Below, one piece after another: positions 57,274 to 64,000 of a stretch of 64,000 nucleotides of DNA (position 1 is the first letter of the stretch; each line of letters opens with the position of its first letter). Made by a program: the position numbers and the translations under genes. The DNA lies in NCBI GenBank assembly GCA_002355455.1, contig AP017375.1, forward strand, positions 868,001 through 932,000. Direction: 5' to 3'. This DNA comes from Stanieria sp. NIES-3757. Lineage in GTDB: Bacteria; Cyanobacteriota; Cyanobacteriia; Cyanobacteriales; Xenococcaceae. The notes beneath the pieces were generated by a model that had not been told where the DNA came from, did no database searches, and saw only the letters and a program-made list of their open reading frames with translations.

Positions 57274-57918
57274 ATGTCTAGACGTTCTCTATACACATCT
57301 CCAAAAGAAATAGAATCAAGCAGCATTTTTCAATCATTCACCGATTTAATGTCCAATGCCTTCATGATTTTATGCTTATTTTTATTATTAGTATTATTTC
57401 AATCTCACAAACTCAACCAAGACCTTAAAGAAGCCAATAAACGCTTACAGTCAGCCTCGCCTATTGTAATTGATGAAAGTTCTGGTAATTTTAAATTTAA
57501 GTCGGGCAGTGCCGAACTAAACCCTCAACTCAAAAACTATATCCTAACTAAAATAACTCCCGAAATAAAAAGGATTTTGCAAGAAAGAGAAATTGATTTT
57601 ATTCAAGTAATTGGGCATACAGATGGAGAAGGAATAAAACAAAATAGTAATCTAGATAAAACTTTAGAAATAGTTGCTCAAGGAACACAACCAGTCAACA
57701 AATTATCAGCAGGATCGAACGCTGACTTAGGACTAATGAGAGCCTTAGCAGTAGTACAAGAACTACAAAAAACTGGATTAAAAAATGTCAATTTTCGGGC
57801 TTATTCTGCTGCACAATTATATTTGCCCGATGGCAACTTAGCACCAATAAATAGACAACCAGACGAAACCAGACGTAGAATTGAAATTCGCTTTATTCCG
57901 CCAGGACAAGCAAATTAA
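57274..57918 (+). CDS. MotB/OmpA/ZorB-like stator protein
   Basis: A 214-residue protein from the ATG at 57274 (a TTG three bases upstream is also in frame). The N-terminal helix has Asp24 in SFTDLMSNAFMILCLFLLLV, the position of the proton-binding Asp of MotB and ZorB. The C-terminal OmpA-like peptidoglycan-binding domain has VIGHTDGEG, NADLGLMRALAVVQEL and RRRIEIRF. It should pair with the ZorA-like protein just upstream (57 bp gap), anchoring the complex to the cell wall. This gene is intact, unlike the three before it. Confidence 0.87.
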   Translation: MSRRSLYTSPKEIESSSIFQSFTDLMSNAFMILCLFLLLVLFQSHKLNQDLKEANKRLQSASPIVIDESSGNFKFKSGSAELNPQLKNYILTKITPEIKRILQEREIDFIQVIGHTDGEGIKQNSNLDKTLEIVAQGTQPVNKLSAGSNADLGLMRALAVVQELQKTGLKNVNFRAYSAAQLYLPDGNLAPINRQPDETRRRIEIRFIPPGQAN

Positions 57919-58172
57919 GAAATAACATAATTATAAATTGTTACTTATATAATAAATTTTTTTCCTAATTTTAAAATTATAAGAAAAACAAGTTATAGAA
58001 AGTCTTTTTCTTAAACACTTCAAATTAGCCTTGTTTGCGATCTCGCAAAGCCTGGGTATACGCGATCGCTACAATAGAGATTGACGATCCCTTTGAGTTT
58101 TACCTCGTAATGCCTTAAAGTGAGAAATTGCCAGGTTAATCACGGTTGAATCGGTTGGATCGAAAATAAACT

Positions 58173-60191
58173 ATGTCTGCGCTTACTACTGCCCCTGTAA
58201 ATATCAATTTTCCTCTGACAGCAATTATCGGACAAGAAGCGATTAAATTAGCCTTGCTGTTAGCAGCAATCGATCCAGAATTAGGTGGTGTTGCGATCGC
58301 AGGAAGGCGAGGAACGGCTAAATCAGTCATGGCGAGAGGCATTCATAGTCTACTGCCACCAATTGAAATCATTAAGGGTTCTTTATACAATTGCGATCCA
58401 ACTAAACCCCAAGAGTGGGATGACGATACTATAGAACTCTATGGCAATAAAAATTTAGAAGAGATTCCTACAGAAGTTATTCCTGCACCTTTTGTACAAA
58501 TTCCTTTGGGTGTAACTGAAGATCGTTTATTGGGTTCGGTAGATGTGGAAGAGTCAGTTAAACAAGGCGAAGCAGTCTTTCAACCAGGATTATTGGCACA
58601 GGCGCATCGAGGAGTGTTGTATATTGATGAGATTAATCTCCTTGACGATCAAATTGCTAATCAACTATTAACCGTTTTAACCGAAGGGCGTAATCAGATC
58701 GAACGAGAAGGGATTTCTTTTCAACATCCCTGTAAACCAATCTTAATCGCTACTTATAACCCAGAAGAAGGCAATCTAAGAGAACATTTATTAGACCGTA
58801 TTGCGATCGCTCTTTCTGCCGACGGAGTTTTATCTTTGGATCAAAGGGTGCAAGCAGTCGATCAAGTTATTGATTATGCCAGTTCTCCTCAAAATTTCAT
58901 TAATCAATATAGTGAAGATATCGATACCCTCAAAACGGATATTATTTTGGCAAGGGAGTGGTTAAAGGAAGTCCAAATTAGCCACGATCAAATTCTTTAT
59001 TTGGTACAAGAAGCAATTAGAGGAGGAGTAGAGGGACATCGGGCGGAGTTATTTGCTGTGAGAGTCGCTAAAGCAGCAGCAGCTTTGGAAGGAAGAAATA
59101 ATGTCATTGCCGATGACCTTAAAAAAGCGGTCGAATTGGTAATTGTTCCCCGCGCCACGACAGTAGAAATGCCTCCCGAAGATGCACCACCACCGCCACC
59201 CCCACCGCCTCAAGAACAACCCCAAGACGAATCTAATCAAGACCAAGACGAACAGGAAGAACAAGAAGAGGAAGAAGATAAAGAACAAGAACCACCAGGC
59301 ATTCCTGAAGAGTTTATCTTTGATATCGAAGGTGTAATTTTAGACCCCAGCGTACTTTACTTTGCCCAAATGACCAAACGGCAAGGAAAATCTGGTAATC
59401 GCAGTCTGATCTTTTCAGAAGACAGGGGCAGATATATTAAACCGATGTTTCCCAAGGGTAAGGTAAGAAGAATTGCGGTTGATGCAACTCTACGGAGTGC
59501 TGCACCCTATCAAAAAGCTAGAAGGGAACGCTACCCAAATCGCAAGGTAATTGTCGAACAAGGCGATATTCGGGCAAAACGATTAGCTAGAAAAGCAGGT
59601 TCTTTAATTGTTTTCGTGGTAGATGCTTCGGGTTCGATGGCACTGAATCGAATGCAGTCAGCAAAAGGTGCGGTGATGCGCTTGTTAACCGAAGCTTATG
59701 AAAATCGCGATCAAGTTTCCCTGATTCCCTTTCGTGGTGAACGGGCAGATGTGCTGTTACCTCCCACTCGTTCGATTACTATGGCGCGTGGACGTTTAGA
59801 AAGTCTTCCCTGTGGTGGAGGTTCTCCCCTAGCACACGGTTTAACCCAAGCGGTTCATGTAGGCATGAATGCTCAAATGTCGGGAGATATTGGGCAGGTA
59901 GTTATTGTTGCCATTACCGATGGTAGAGGAAATATACCTTTAGCTCGTTCTTTAGGAGAAACTTTAGTAGAAGGAGAAAAACCAGATATTAAAGGAGAAT
60001 TACTGGAAATTGCGGGAAAAATCCGAGCTTTAGGCATGAAATTGCTGGTAATCGATACCGAAAGTAAATTTGTGACTACTGGTTTTGCCAAAGAACTTGC
60101 CAAACAAGCTGGTGGAACATACTATCATCTACCCAAAGCCACCGATAGAGCGATCGCAGATATGGCAAGAGGCGCAATTTCCAACCTCTAA
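58173..60191 (+). CDS. chlD: magnesium chelatase subunit D
   Basis: A 672-residue protein, full length for ChlD. It has an AAA+ domain (about 10-330, Walker A-like [22 protein letters not shown]), a Pro-rich then strongly acidic linker (about 335-375), and a C-terminal vWA domain with [16 protein letters not shown] and the later AITDGRG. With ChlI and ChlH it inserts Mg into protoporphyrin IX, the committed step of chlorophyll synthesis. A hairpin TTTGCG/CGCAAA at 58034-58049 lies upstream. It stands alone here and is not linked to the preceding locus. Confidence 0.96.
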   Translation: MSALTTAPVNINFPLTAIIGQEAIKLALLLAAIDPELGGVAIAGRRGTAKSVMARGIHSLLPPIEIIKGSLYNCDPTKPQEWDDDTIELYGNKNLEEIPTEVIPAPFVQIPLGVTEDRLLGSVDVEESVKQGEAVFQPGLLAQAHRGVLYIDEINLLDDQIANQLLTVLTEGRNQIEREGISFQHPCKPILIATYNPEEGNLREHLLDRIAIALSADGVLSLDQRVQAVDQVIDYASSPQNFINQYSEDIDTLKTDIILAREWLKEVQISHDQILYLVQEAIRGGVEGHRAELFAVRVAKAAAALEGRNNVIADDLKKAVELVIVPRATTVEMPPEDAPPPPPPPPQEQPQDESNQDQDEQEEQEEEEDKEQEPPGIPEEFIFDIEGVILDPSVLYFAQMTKRQGKSGNRSLIFSEDRGRYIKPMFPKGKVRRIAVDATLRSAAPYQKARRERYPNRKVIVEQGDIRAKRLARKAGSLIVFVVDASGSMALNRMQSAKGAVMRLLTEAYENRDQVSLIPFRGERADVLLPPTRSITMARGRLESLPCGGGSPLAHGLTQAVHVGMNAQMSGDIGQVVIVAITDGRGNIPLARSLGETLVEGEKPDIKGELLEIAGKIRALGMKLLVIDTESKFVTTGFAKELAKQAGGTYYHLPKATDRAIADMARGAISNL

Positions 60192-60362
60192 TCATACTAA
60201 ATTCGATTGATCAAGGTATCTTTTAACTTGGATAGCTAAATATTTTTGAATACTTTTGCCTCCTGCCTTACCTGCATGAACAGGATTTAATATTAATTCA
60301 GAAGTTTTAGCTCTAGCTTTCGTTAGATGTAAACTTGATAGGCTTGTGGCTAGAATACACAA
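60192..60362 (-). CDS. possible small basic protein (or gene relic), antisense to intergenic gap
   Basis: A 56-residue frame on the minus strand, from a TTG at 60362 to the TGA at 60192-60194: ATSLSSLHLTKARAKTSELI, LNPVHAGKAGGKSIQKYL, AIQVKRYLD. The amino-acid make-up and codon choice look protein-like, which is unusual for an intergenic gap here. There is no clear ribosome binding site, and I know no family. It could be the end of a lost gene. Confidence 0.3.
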   Translation of the reverse strand: MCILATSLSSLHLTKARAKTSELILNPVHAGKAGGKSIQKYLAIQVKRYLDQSNLV

Positions 60363-60401
60363 GTTGATAATGATACTGCTACAAATATCAGGTACATTTT
60401 A

Positions 60402-61070
60402 ATGATTAAAGCTGTAATTTTCGATCTTGATGGTACCTTAGTTGATTCAGTCGATCTTCATGCCCAAGCTTGGGTTAAAGCTTTTCAAAACTATGGTTAT
60501 GAATTTTCTTTTGAAAAGTTACGTCAGCAAATTGGCAAAGGTGGTTCTTATATTATTAAAGATTTATTACCACAAGCTGAGGATGAAAAATTATGTTCAG
60601 CTATTTCCGATTATCGTAAAGAATACTATCAAAAAAACCTTCTAAAACAAGTCCGTCCTTTTCCTAAAGTTAAAGAATTATTTGAAAAGATTAAAGCAGA
60701 CGGCATGAAAATTGTTCTGGCTTCTTCGGCACGAACAAAAACCATTGCTCACTATAAACAATTATTAGAAATTGAAGATTTAATTGATGGTGCAACTTCT
60801 ACGGATGATGTAGAAAAATCTAAACCAGAACCCGATATTTTTCTGGCTGCTTTAGACAAAGTTAATGGTGTGACAACTAGCGAAGCAATGGTAATTGGTG
60901 ATAGTCCCTATGATGTAGAAGCAGCAAATAAAGCTTCTTTACCAACCATTTGTTTTCTTTGCGGTGGTTTTCCTAAAGAAACATTAATAGAAGCAGGTTG
61001 TATAGCTATTTATCAAGATGCTGCTGATTTACTGGCTAATTATGATCAATCTCCGCTAAAAAGTTGTTAA
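60402..61070 (+). CDS. HAD-IA family phosphatase (phosphoglycolate/beta-PGM type)
   Basis: A 222-residue protein with motif I AVIFDLDGTLVDSVDLHAQA, motif II IVLASSARTKT, Lys in VEKSKPEPDIFLAAL, and the acidic motif MVIGDSPYDVEAANKASL. A helical cap lies between residues 20 and 80. The family includes phosphoglycolate phosphatase and sugar-phosphate phosphatases; the substrate cannot be fixed from sequence. It may share transcription with the small following frame. Confidence 0.85.
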   Translation: MIKAVIFDLDGTLVDSVDLHAQAWVKAFQNYGYEFSFEKLRQQIGKGGSYIIKDLLPQAEDEKLCSAISDYRKEYYQKNLLKQVRPFPKVKELFEKIKADGMKIVLASSARTKTIAHYKQLLEIEDLIDGATSTDDVEKSKPEPDIFLAALDKVNGVTTSEAMVIGDSPYDVEAANKASLPTICFLCGGFPKETLIEAGCIAIYQDAADLLANYDQSPLKSC

Positions 61071-61137
61071 AAATTGCCAAGAAAAACTATTGTCTTTCAA
61101 AGGATTTTTCTTTATTTTAAATATTTTTAAAATAAAG

Positions 61138-61278
61138 ATGTTAGCAATCACAATTATAACAATAACTTCCAGAATGATTTTCATAGAAGAAAGAAGAGGA
61201 TTATTACAAAGGTTGATTAAGTTTTTCGGCGATATTTTATTAAAGTTGTTTCGATGGTTACAACCTCGTCGCTATTAA
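61138..61278 (+). CDS. possible small hydrophobic/basic protein
   Basis: A 46-residue frame from the ATG at 61138 (an in-frame TTG at 61090 would give 62). MLAITIITITSRMIFIEERR, then GLLQRLIKFFGDILLKLFRW. The alternating hydrophobic/basic helix could be membrane-active. No ribosome binding site or family is recognised; it may be spurious. Confidence 0.3.
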   Translation: MLAITIITITSRMIFIEERRGLLQRLIKFFGDILLKLFRWLQPRRY

Positions 61279-61692
61279 ATTTTAAATTAAAGTAAATTGC
61301 TGAATTAATCATACAAATACTGCTCTCAAAATAATTTCATCAACGAAAATAGTTTTTTAGATTATCAACAATAAAAAATTTAAAATTTTTGTTTTGTTAT
61401 TAGGATATTCTGACCAATAATCCTAGACAATCCAAGGGTTAATTTGTACCTCGTCAGGAACAAAATAGGAAATAAAAATTTTACTTGATTCTGCTATTTT
61501 GCTCATTAATACTTACTAAAAATAAGTGATTTTTACTCTCAGTTTTTATTTCTTAAATAAAAAAATTAAAAAATTATTTCTTTTGGTAGAGATATTAATT
61601 GGATTTAAAAATGAAACTTAAAGTATGTAAGGACTAAAAAATAAAGTTTAACAGCTTAAGTAATTATTAAATGTTGTCCTAATAAAAAGAAA
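61279..61692. other. AT-rich intergenic region upstream of the repeat stress protein
   Basis: A 414-bp gap, very AT-rich. An imperfect hairpin pairs TAGGATATT (61401-61409) with AATAATCCTA (61417-61426), without a T-run. The stress-gene promoter is presumably in the right-hand half. No coding signal was found. Confidence 0.35.
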
Positions 61693-64000
61693 ATGAGTAT
61701 GACACAATATCAAAAAGCAATAGGCGTTTTCCGCCACCGCGCAGAAGCTGAAGCAGCACTGAGAGAACTTCAGCATTCGGGTTATCCCATGGATCGAGTT
61801 TCTGTAATCGCCCAAAACGCTGAACAAACTCAGGGTCTGCCAGGAGCGGATGTTCGTGAAGATGTTGGCAATAAAGCAGACGAAGGGGCTACTACTGGAG
61901 CAGTTACTGGTGGGGCTTTAGGTGGTCTGACTGGTTTATTGGTAGGTCTTGGTACGTTAGCAATTCCAGGTGTGGGACCAATTTTATTAGCAGGTACTGC
62001 TGCAACTGCACTCGCAACAACCCTGGCTGGAGGTGCAATTGGTGCTGCTGCTGGCGGTTTAGTTGGTGGACTGATTGGCTTGGGAATTCCCGAAGAAAGA
62101 GCTAGAGTTTATAACGATCGCGTCAAACAAGGATACTACTTAGTAATCATCGAAGGAACTCCAGTAGAAGTTGAGCGCGCTGAAGCAATCTTACGTCGTC
62201 ATGGTATCCAAGATTGGGATGTATATGGACAGCCAGAGCGTCAGGTAGCCCCCACCAATGTAGCTCCTACTAATATAGCTCCCCCTCATGTAACCCGTAC
62301 TAATGTAGCCCCTACTACTAATGTAGCTACCCCAATAACCTCTAATCAACCCGTAAATCGTTTAGGTCGTCGTTTACGTGCAGTTGGGTTATTTGCTCAC
62401 CATCGAGATGCTGAAGCAGCCTTAAGAGATTTAGACAATGCCCATTTTTCTAAAAATCAGATTTCCTTAGTTGGCAGACAAGGCTCAGTTGGCGATCGCA
62501 CTGAGGGTGATTTAACTGACCGCACTAAAACTGATGAAGGTGCCAAAGCTGGAGCAGCTACAGGTGGTCTTCTCGGTGGTTTAGGTGGCTTACTGGTTGG
62601 CTTGGGTGCTTTAGCGATTCCTGGAATTGGCCCTGTGATTGCTGGTGGTGCGTTAGCTACTGCCTTAACAACTGCGGTTGCTGGTGGTGCAATTGGTGCT
62701 GCTGCTGGTGGTTTGACAGGAGCATTAGTTGGTTTAGGTATTCCTGACGAGCGCGCTAATTTCTATAATGAGCGAGTCAGTCGGGGTGATTATCTAGTCA
62801 TGGTTGATGGCACAGAAGAGGAAATCAGGCAGGCTGAAGCAATTTTACGTCATCGTGGGATCCAAGATTGGGATGTTTTTGAACAACCACAACGTCAGGT
62901 TGGTTCTACTAACGTAGCTCATACTGATGTAACTCCTGCTACTAACGTGACTCGTACTAATGTAACTCCTCCCCCTCATGTAACTCATACTAATGTAGCT
63001 CCTACTACTAATGTAGCTACCCCAATAACCTCTAATCAACCCGTAAATCGTTTAGGTCGTCGTCTCCGTGCGGTTGGTTTATTTGCTCACCGTCGAGATG
63101 CGGAAGCAGCCTTAAGAGATTTAGACAATGCCCATTTTTCTAAAAATCAGATTTCCTTAGTTGGCAGACAAGGCTCAGTTGGCGATCGCACTGAGGGTGA
63201 TTTAACTGACCGCACTAAAACTGATGAAGGTGCTAAAGCTGGAGCAGCTACAGGTGGTCTTCTCGGTGGTTTAGGTGGCTTACTGGTTGGCTTGGGTGCT
63301 TTAGCGATTCCTGGAATTGGCCCTGTGATTGCTGGTGGTGCGTTAGCTACTGCCTTAACAACTGCGGTTGCTGGTGGTGCAATTGGTGCTGCTGCTGGTG
63401 GTTTGACAGGAGCATTAGTTGGTTTAGGTATTCCTGACGAGCGCGCTAATTTCTATAATGAGCGAGTCAGTCGGGGTGATTATCTAGTCATGGTTGATGG
63501 CACAGAAGAGGAAATCAGACAAGCTGAAGCAATTTTACGTCATCGTGGGATCCAAGATTGGGATGTTTTTGATGCCGATCGCGATCGCCCTTCCCAATCA
63601 ATCTCATCTAATCGAGAAAGCATTAATAGTAGACCAGTAACAGAATTAAATCCAGATGTACCTACTACCAGAGTTAATTCTACTGATTATGTAACGACTA
63701 CAACCAGACCAACTACTAATAGAACTATTAATGCTCGTAAACACGCAATTGCAGTTTTTCCTCATCGGCAAGAGGCAGAATTGGCAGTGAGGGACTTGAG
63801 AGAAGCTGGTTTTCCTCTAGAACAAGTTTCTGTAGTGGCGACAGAAACAAGCACCGATCGCCCTTTTAGTGGTATAAGAACTCACAATCGCATTGATAAT
63901 TATGAAAGCTTGGGAATTTTAGAACCAGCAGCTAATACTTATCGCGATCGCCTTAACCGTGGTCAATATTTAGTCATGCTCGACGGTACAGATGAAGAAC
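61693..64000 (+). CDS. repeat-rich general stress protein with glycine-zipper modules (3' end missing)
   Basis: An open frame from the ATG at 61693 to the window edge (at least 769 residues). It contains four copies of a module of the general-stress-protein 17M/YflT type. Each begins like AIGVFRHRAEAEAALRELQ or AVGLFAHRRDAEAALRDLD and ends YLVxxxGTxEExxxAEAIL, then IQDWDV. Copies 1-3 carry a long Gly/Ala zipper (GGLLGGLGGLLVGLGALAIP, AGGAIGAAAGG), suggesting membrane insertion. Linkers between modules contain short TNVAPT-type repeats. Copy 4 (from about 63740) lacks the zipper. Copies 2 and 3 are almost identical at DNA level. The role is probably stress-related membrane association, by family. 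Confidence 0.8.
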   Translation, partial: MSMTQYQKAIGVFRHRAEAEAALRELQHSGYPMDRVSVIAQNAEQTQGLPGADVREDVGNKADEGATTGAVTGGALGGLTGLLVGLGTLAIPGVGPILLAGTAATALATTLAGGAIGAAAGGLVGGLIGLGIPEERARVYNDRVKQGYYLVIIEGTPVEVERAEAILRRHGIQDWDVYGQPERQVAPTNVAPTNIAPPHVTRTNVAPTTNVATPITSNQPVNRLGRRLRAVGLFAHHRDAEAALRDLDNAHFSKNQISLVGRQGSVGDRTEGDLTDRTKTDEGAKAGAATGGLLGGLGGLLVGLGALAIPGIGPVIAGGALATALTTAVAGGAIGAAAGGLTGALVGLGIPDERANFYNERVSRGDYLVMVDGTEEEIRQAEAILRHRGIQDWDVFEQPQRQVGSTNVAHTDVTPATNVTRTNVTPPPHVTHTNVAPTTNVATPITSNQPVNRLGRRLRAVGLFAHRRDAEAALRDLDNAHFSKNQISLVGRQGSVGDRTEGDLTDRTKTDEGAKAGAATGGLLGGLGGLLVGLGALAIPGIGPVIAGGALATALTTAVAGGAIGAAAGGLTGALVGLGIPDERANFYNERVSRGDYLVMVDGTEEEIRQAEAILRHRGIQDWDVFDADRDRPSQSISSNRESINSRPVTELNPDVPTTRVNSTDYVTTTTRPTTNRTINARKHAIAVFPHRQEAELAVRDLREAGFPLEQVSVVATETSTDRPFSGIRTHNRIDNYESLGILEPAANTYRDRLNRGQYLVMLDGTDEE
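62311..63570 (+). repeat. 690-bp near-identical tandem units within the stress gene
   Basis: Two units with a period of 690 bp (for example TCTAATCAACCCGTAAATCG at 62341 and 63031). From about 62311-62890 and 63001-63570 they differ at only a handful of positions, far less than module 1 differs from them. This shows a recent duplication or gene conversion. Confidence 0.9.

Noticed and set aside
48810-57918. Calling the locus a known Zorya type
   Set aside because: Only the ZorA/ZorB-like pair is present; no ZorC, ZorD helicase or ZorE nuclease is encoded, and a vWA-FHA-like protein and a tubulin-like GTPase are present instead.

Overview
This window is chromosome-like DNA from a cyanobacterium. 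The evidence is psbM (photosystem II), chlD (Mg-chelatase), a CRR7-like NDH-1 factor, the glucosylglycerol salt-stress genes gghA/ggpS/glpD, a kai clock operon, and very many copies of the HIP1 octamer GCGATCGC in AT-rich DNA. The gene set suggests a salt-tolerant, polysaccharide-producing unicellular or baeocyte-forming lineage; I cannot name the species from sequence alone.

Layout. 1-10.7 kb is a signalling block: a partial multi-PAS/receiver sensor, a single-domain response regulator, a membrane PAS histidine kinase, then a compact operon of kaiA3-like (true receiver plus KaiA domain), kaiB3-like, kaiC3-like and a histidine kinase with a degenerate receiver. 10.8-13.4 kb has an HtrA protease, two small unknown genes and a MITE-like element. 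13.4-20.1 kb is the compatible-solute block: glucosylglycerol hydrolase facing ggpS and glpD. 20.2-26.9 kb holds a small TTG-start protein, a DinB-family gene relic, two Ser/Thr kinases, an M48 protease, and a kinase-GTPase-unknown cluster. 26.9-39.5 kb is an exopolysaccharide locus: secreted beta-helix protein, five glycosyltransferases, two methyltransferases, an EpsG/Wzy-like polymerase and a Wzx-like flippase. 39.7-48.6 kb is mixed: DUF6737, a giant duplicated beta-helix protein, a WGR-PARP protein, HAD, DUF4236, ferredoxin, psbM and a C15 peptidase-like protein.

48.8-57.9 kb is the most unusual part. Four co-oriented genes encode (1) a vWA-TM-FHA-like membrane protein, (2) a 1,122-residue tubulin-like GTPase ending in a SHOCT motif, (3) a MotA/ExbB/ZorA-like channel protein with a very long helical tail, and (4) a MotB/OmpA/ZorB-like stator partner. 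I know of no described system with this composition. It resembles a Zorya-type proton-channel pair with a tubulin-like cytoskeletal component and a phosphopeptide-type sensor replacing the known Zorya effectors. In this strain it looks disabled three times over: a frameshift in gene 1, an IS701-family insertion in gene 2 whose removal restores the reading frame exactly, and an in-frame TAA in gene 3.

58-64 kb has chlD, a HAD phosphatase, and a partial repeat-rich stress protein with glycine-zipper modules; two of its 690-bp units are nearly identical.

Sequence-level extras include heptanucleotide tandem repeats at several gene ends, a GC-rich multi-palindrome element at 46.7 kb, and a clear terminator after ggpS. 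No rRNA, tRNA or CRISPR array was seen.
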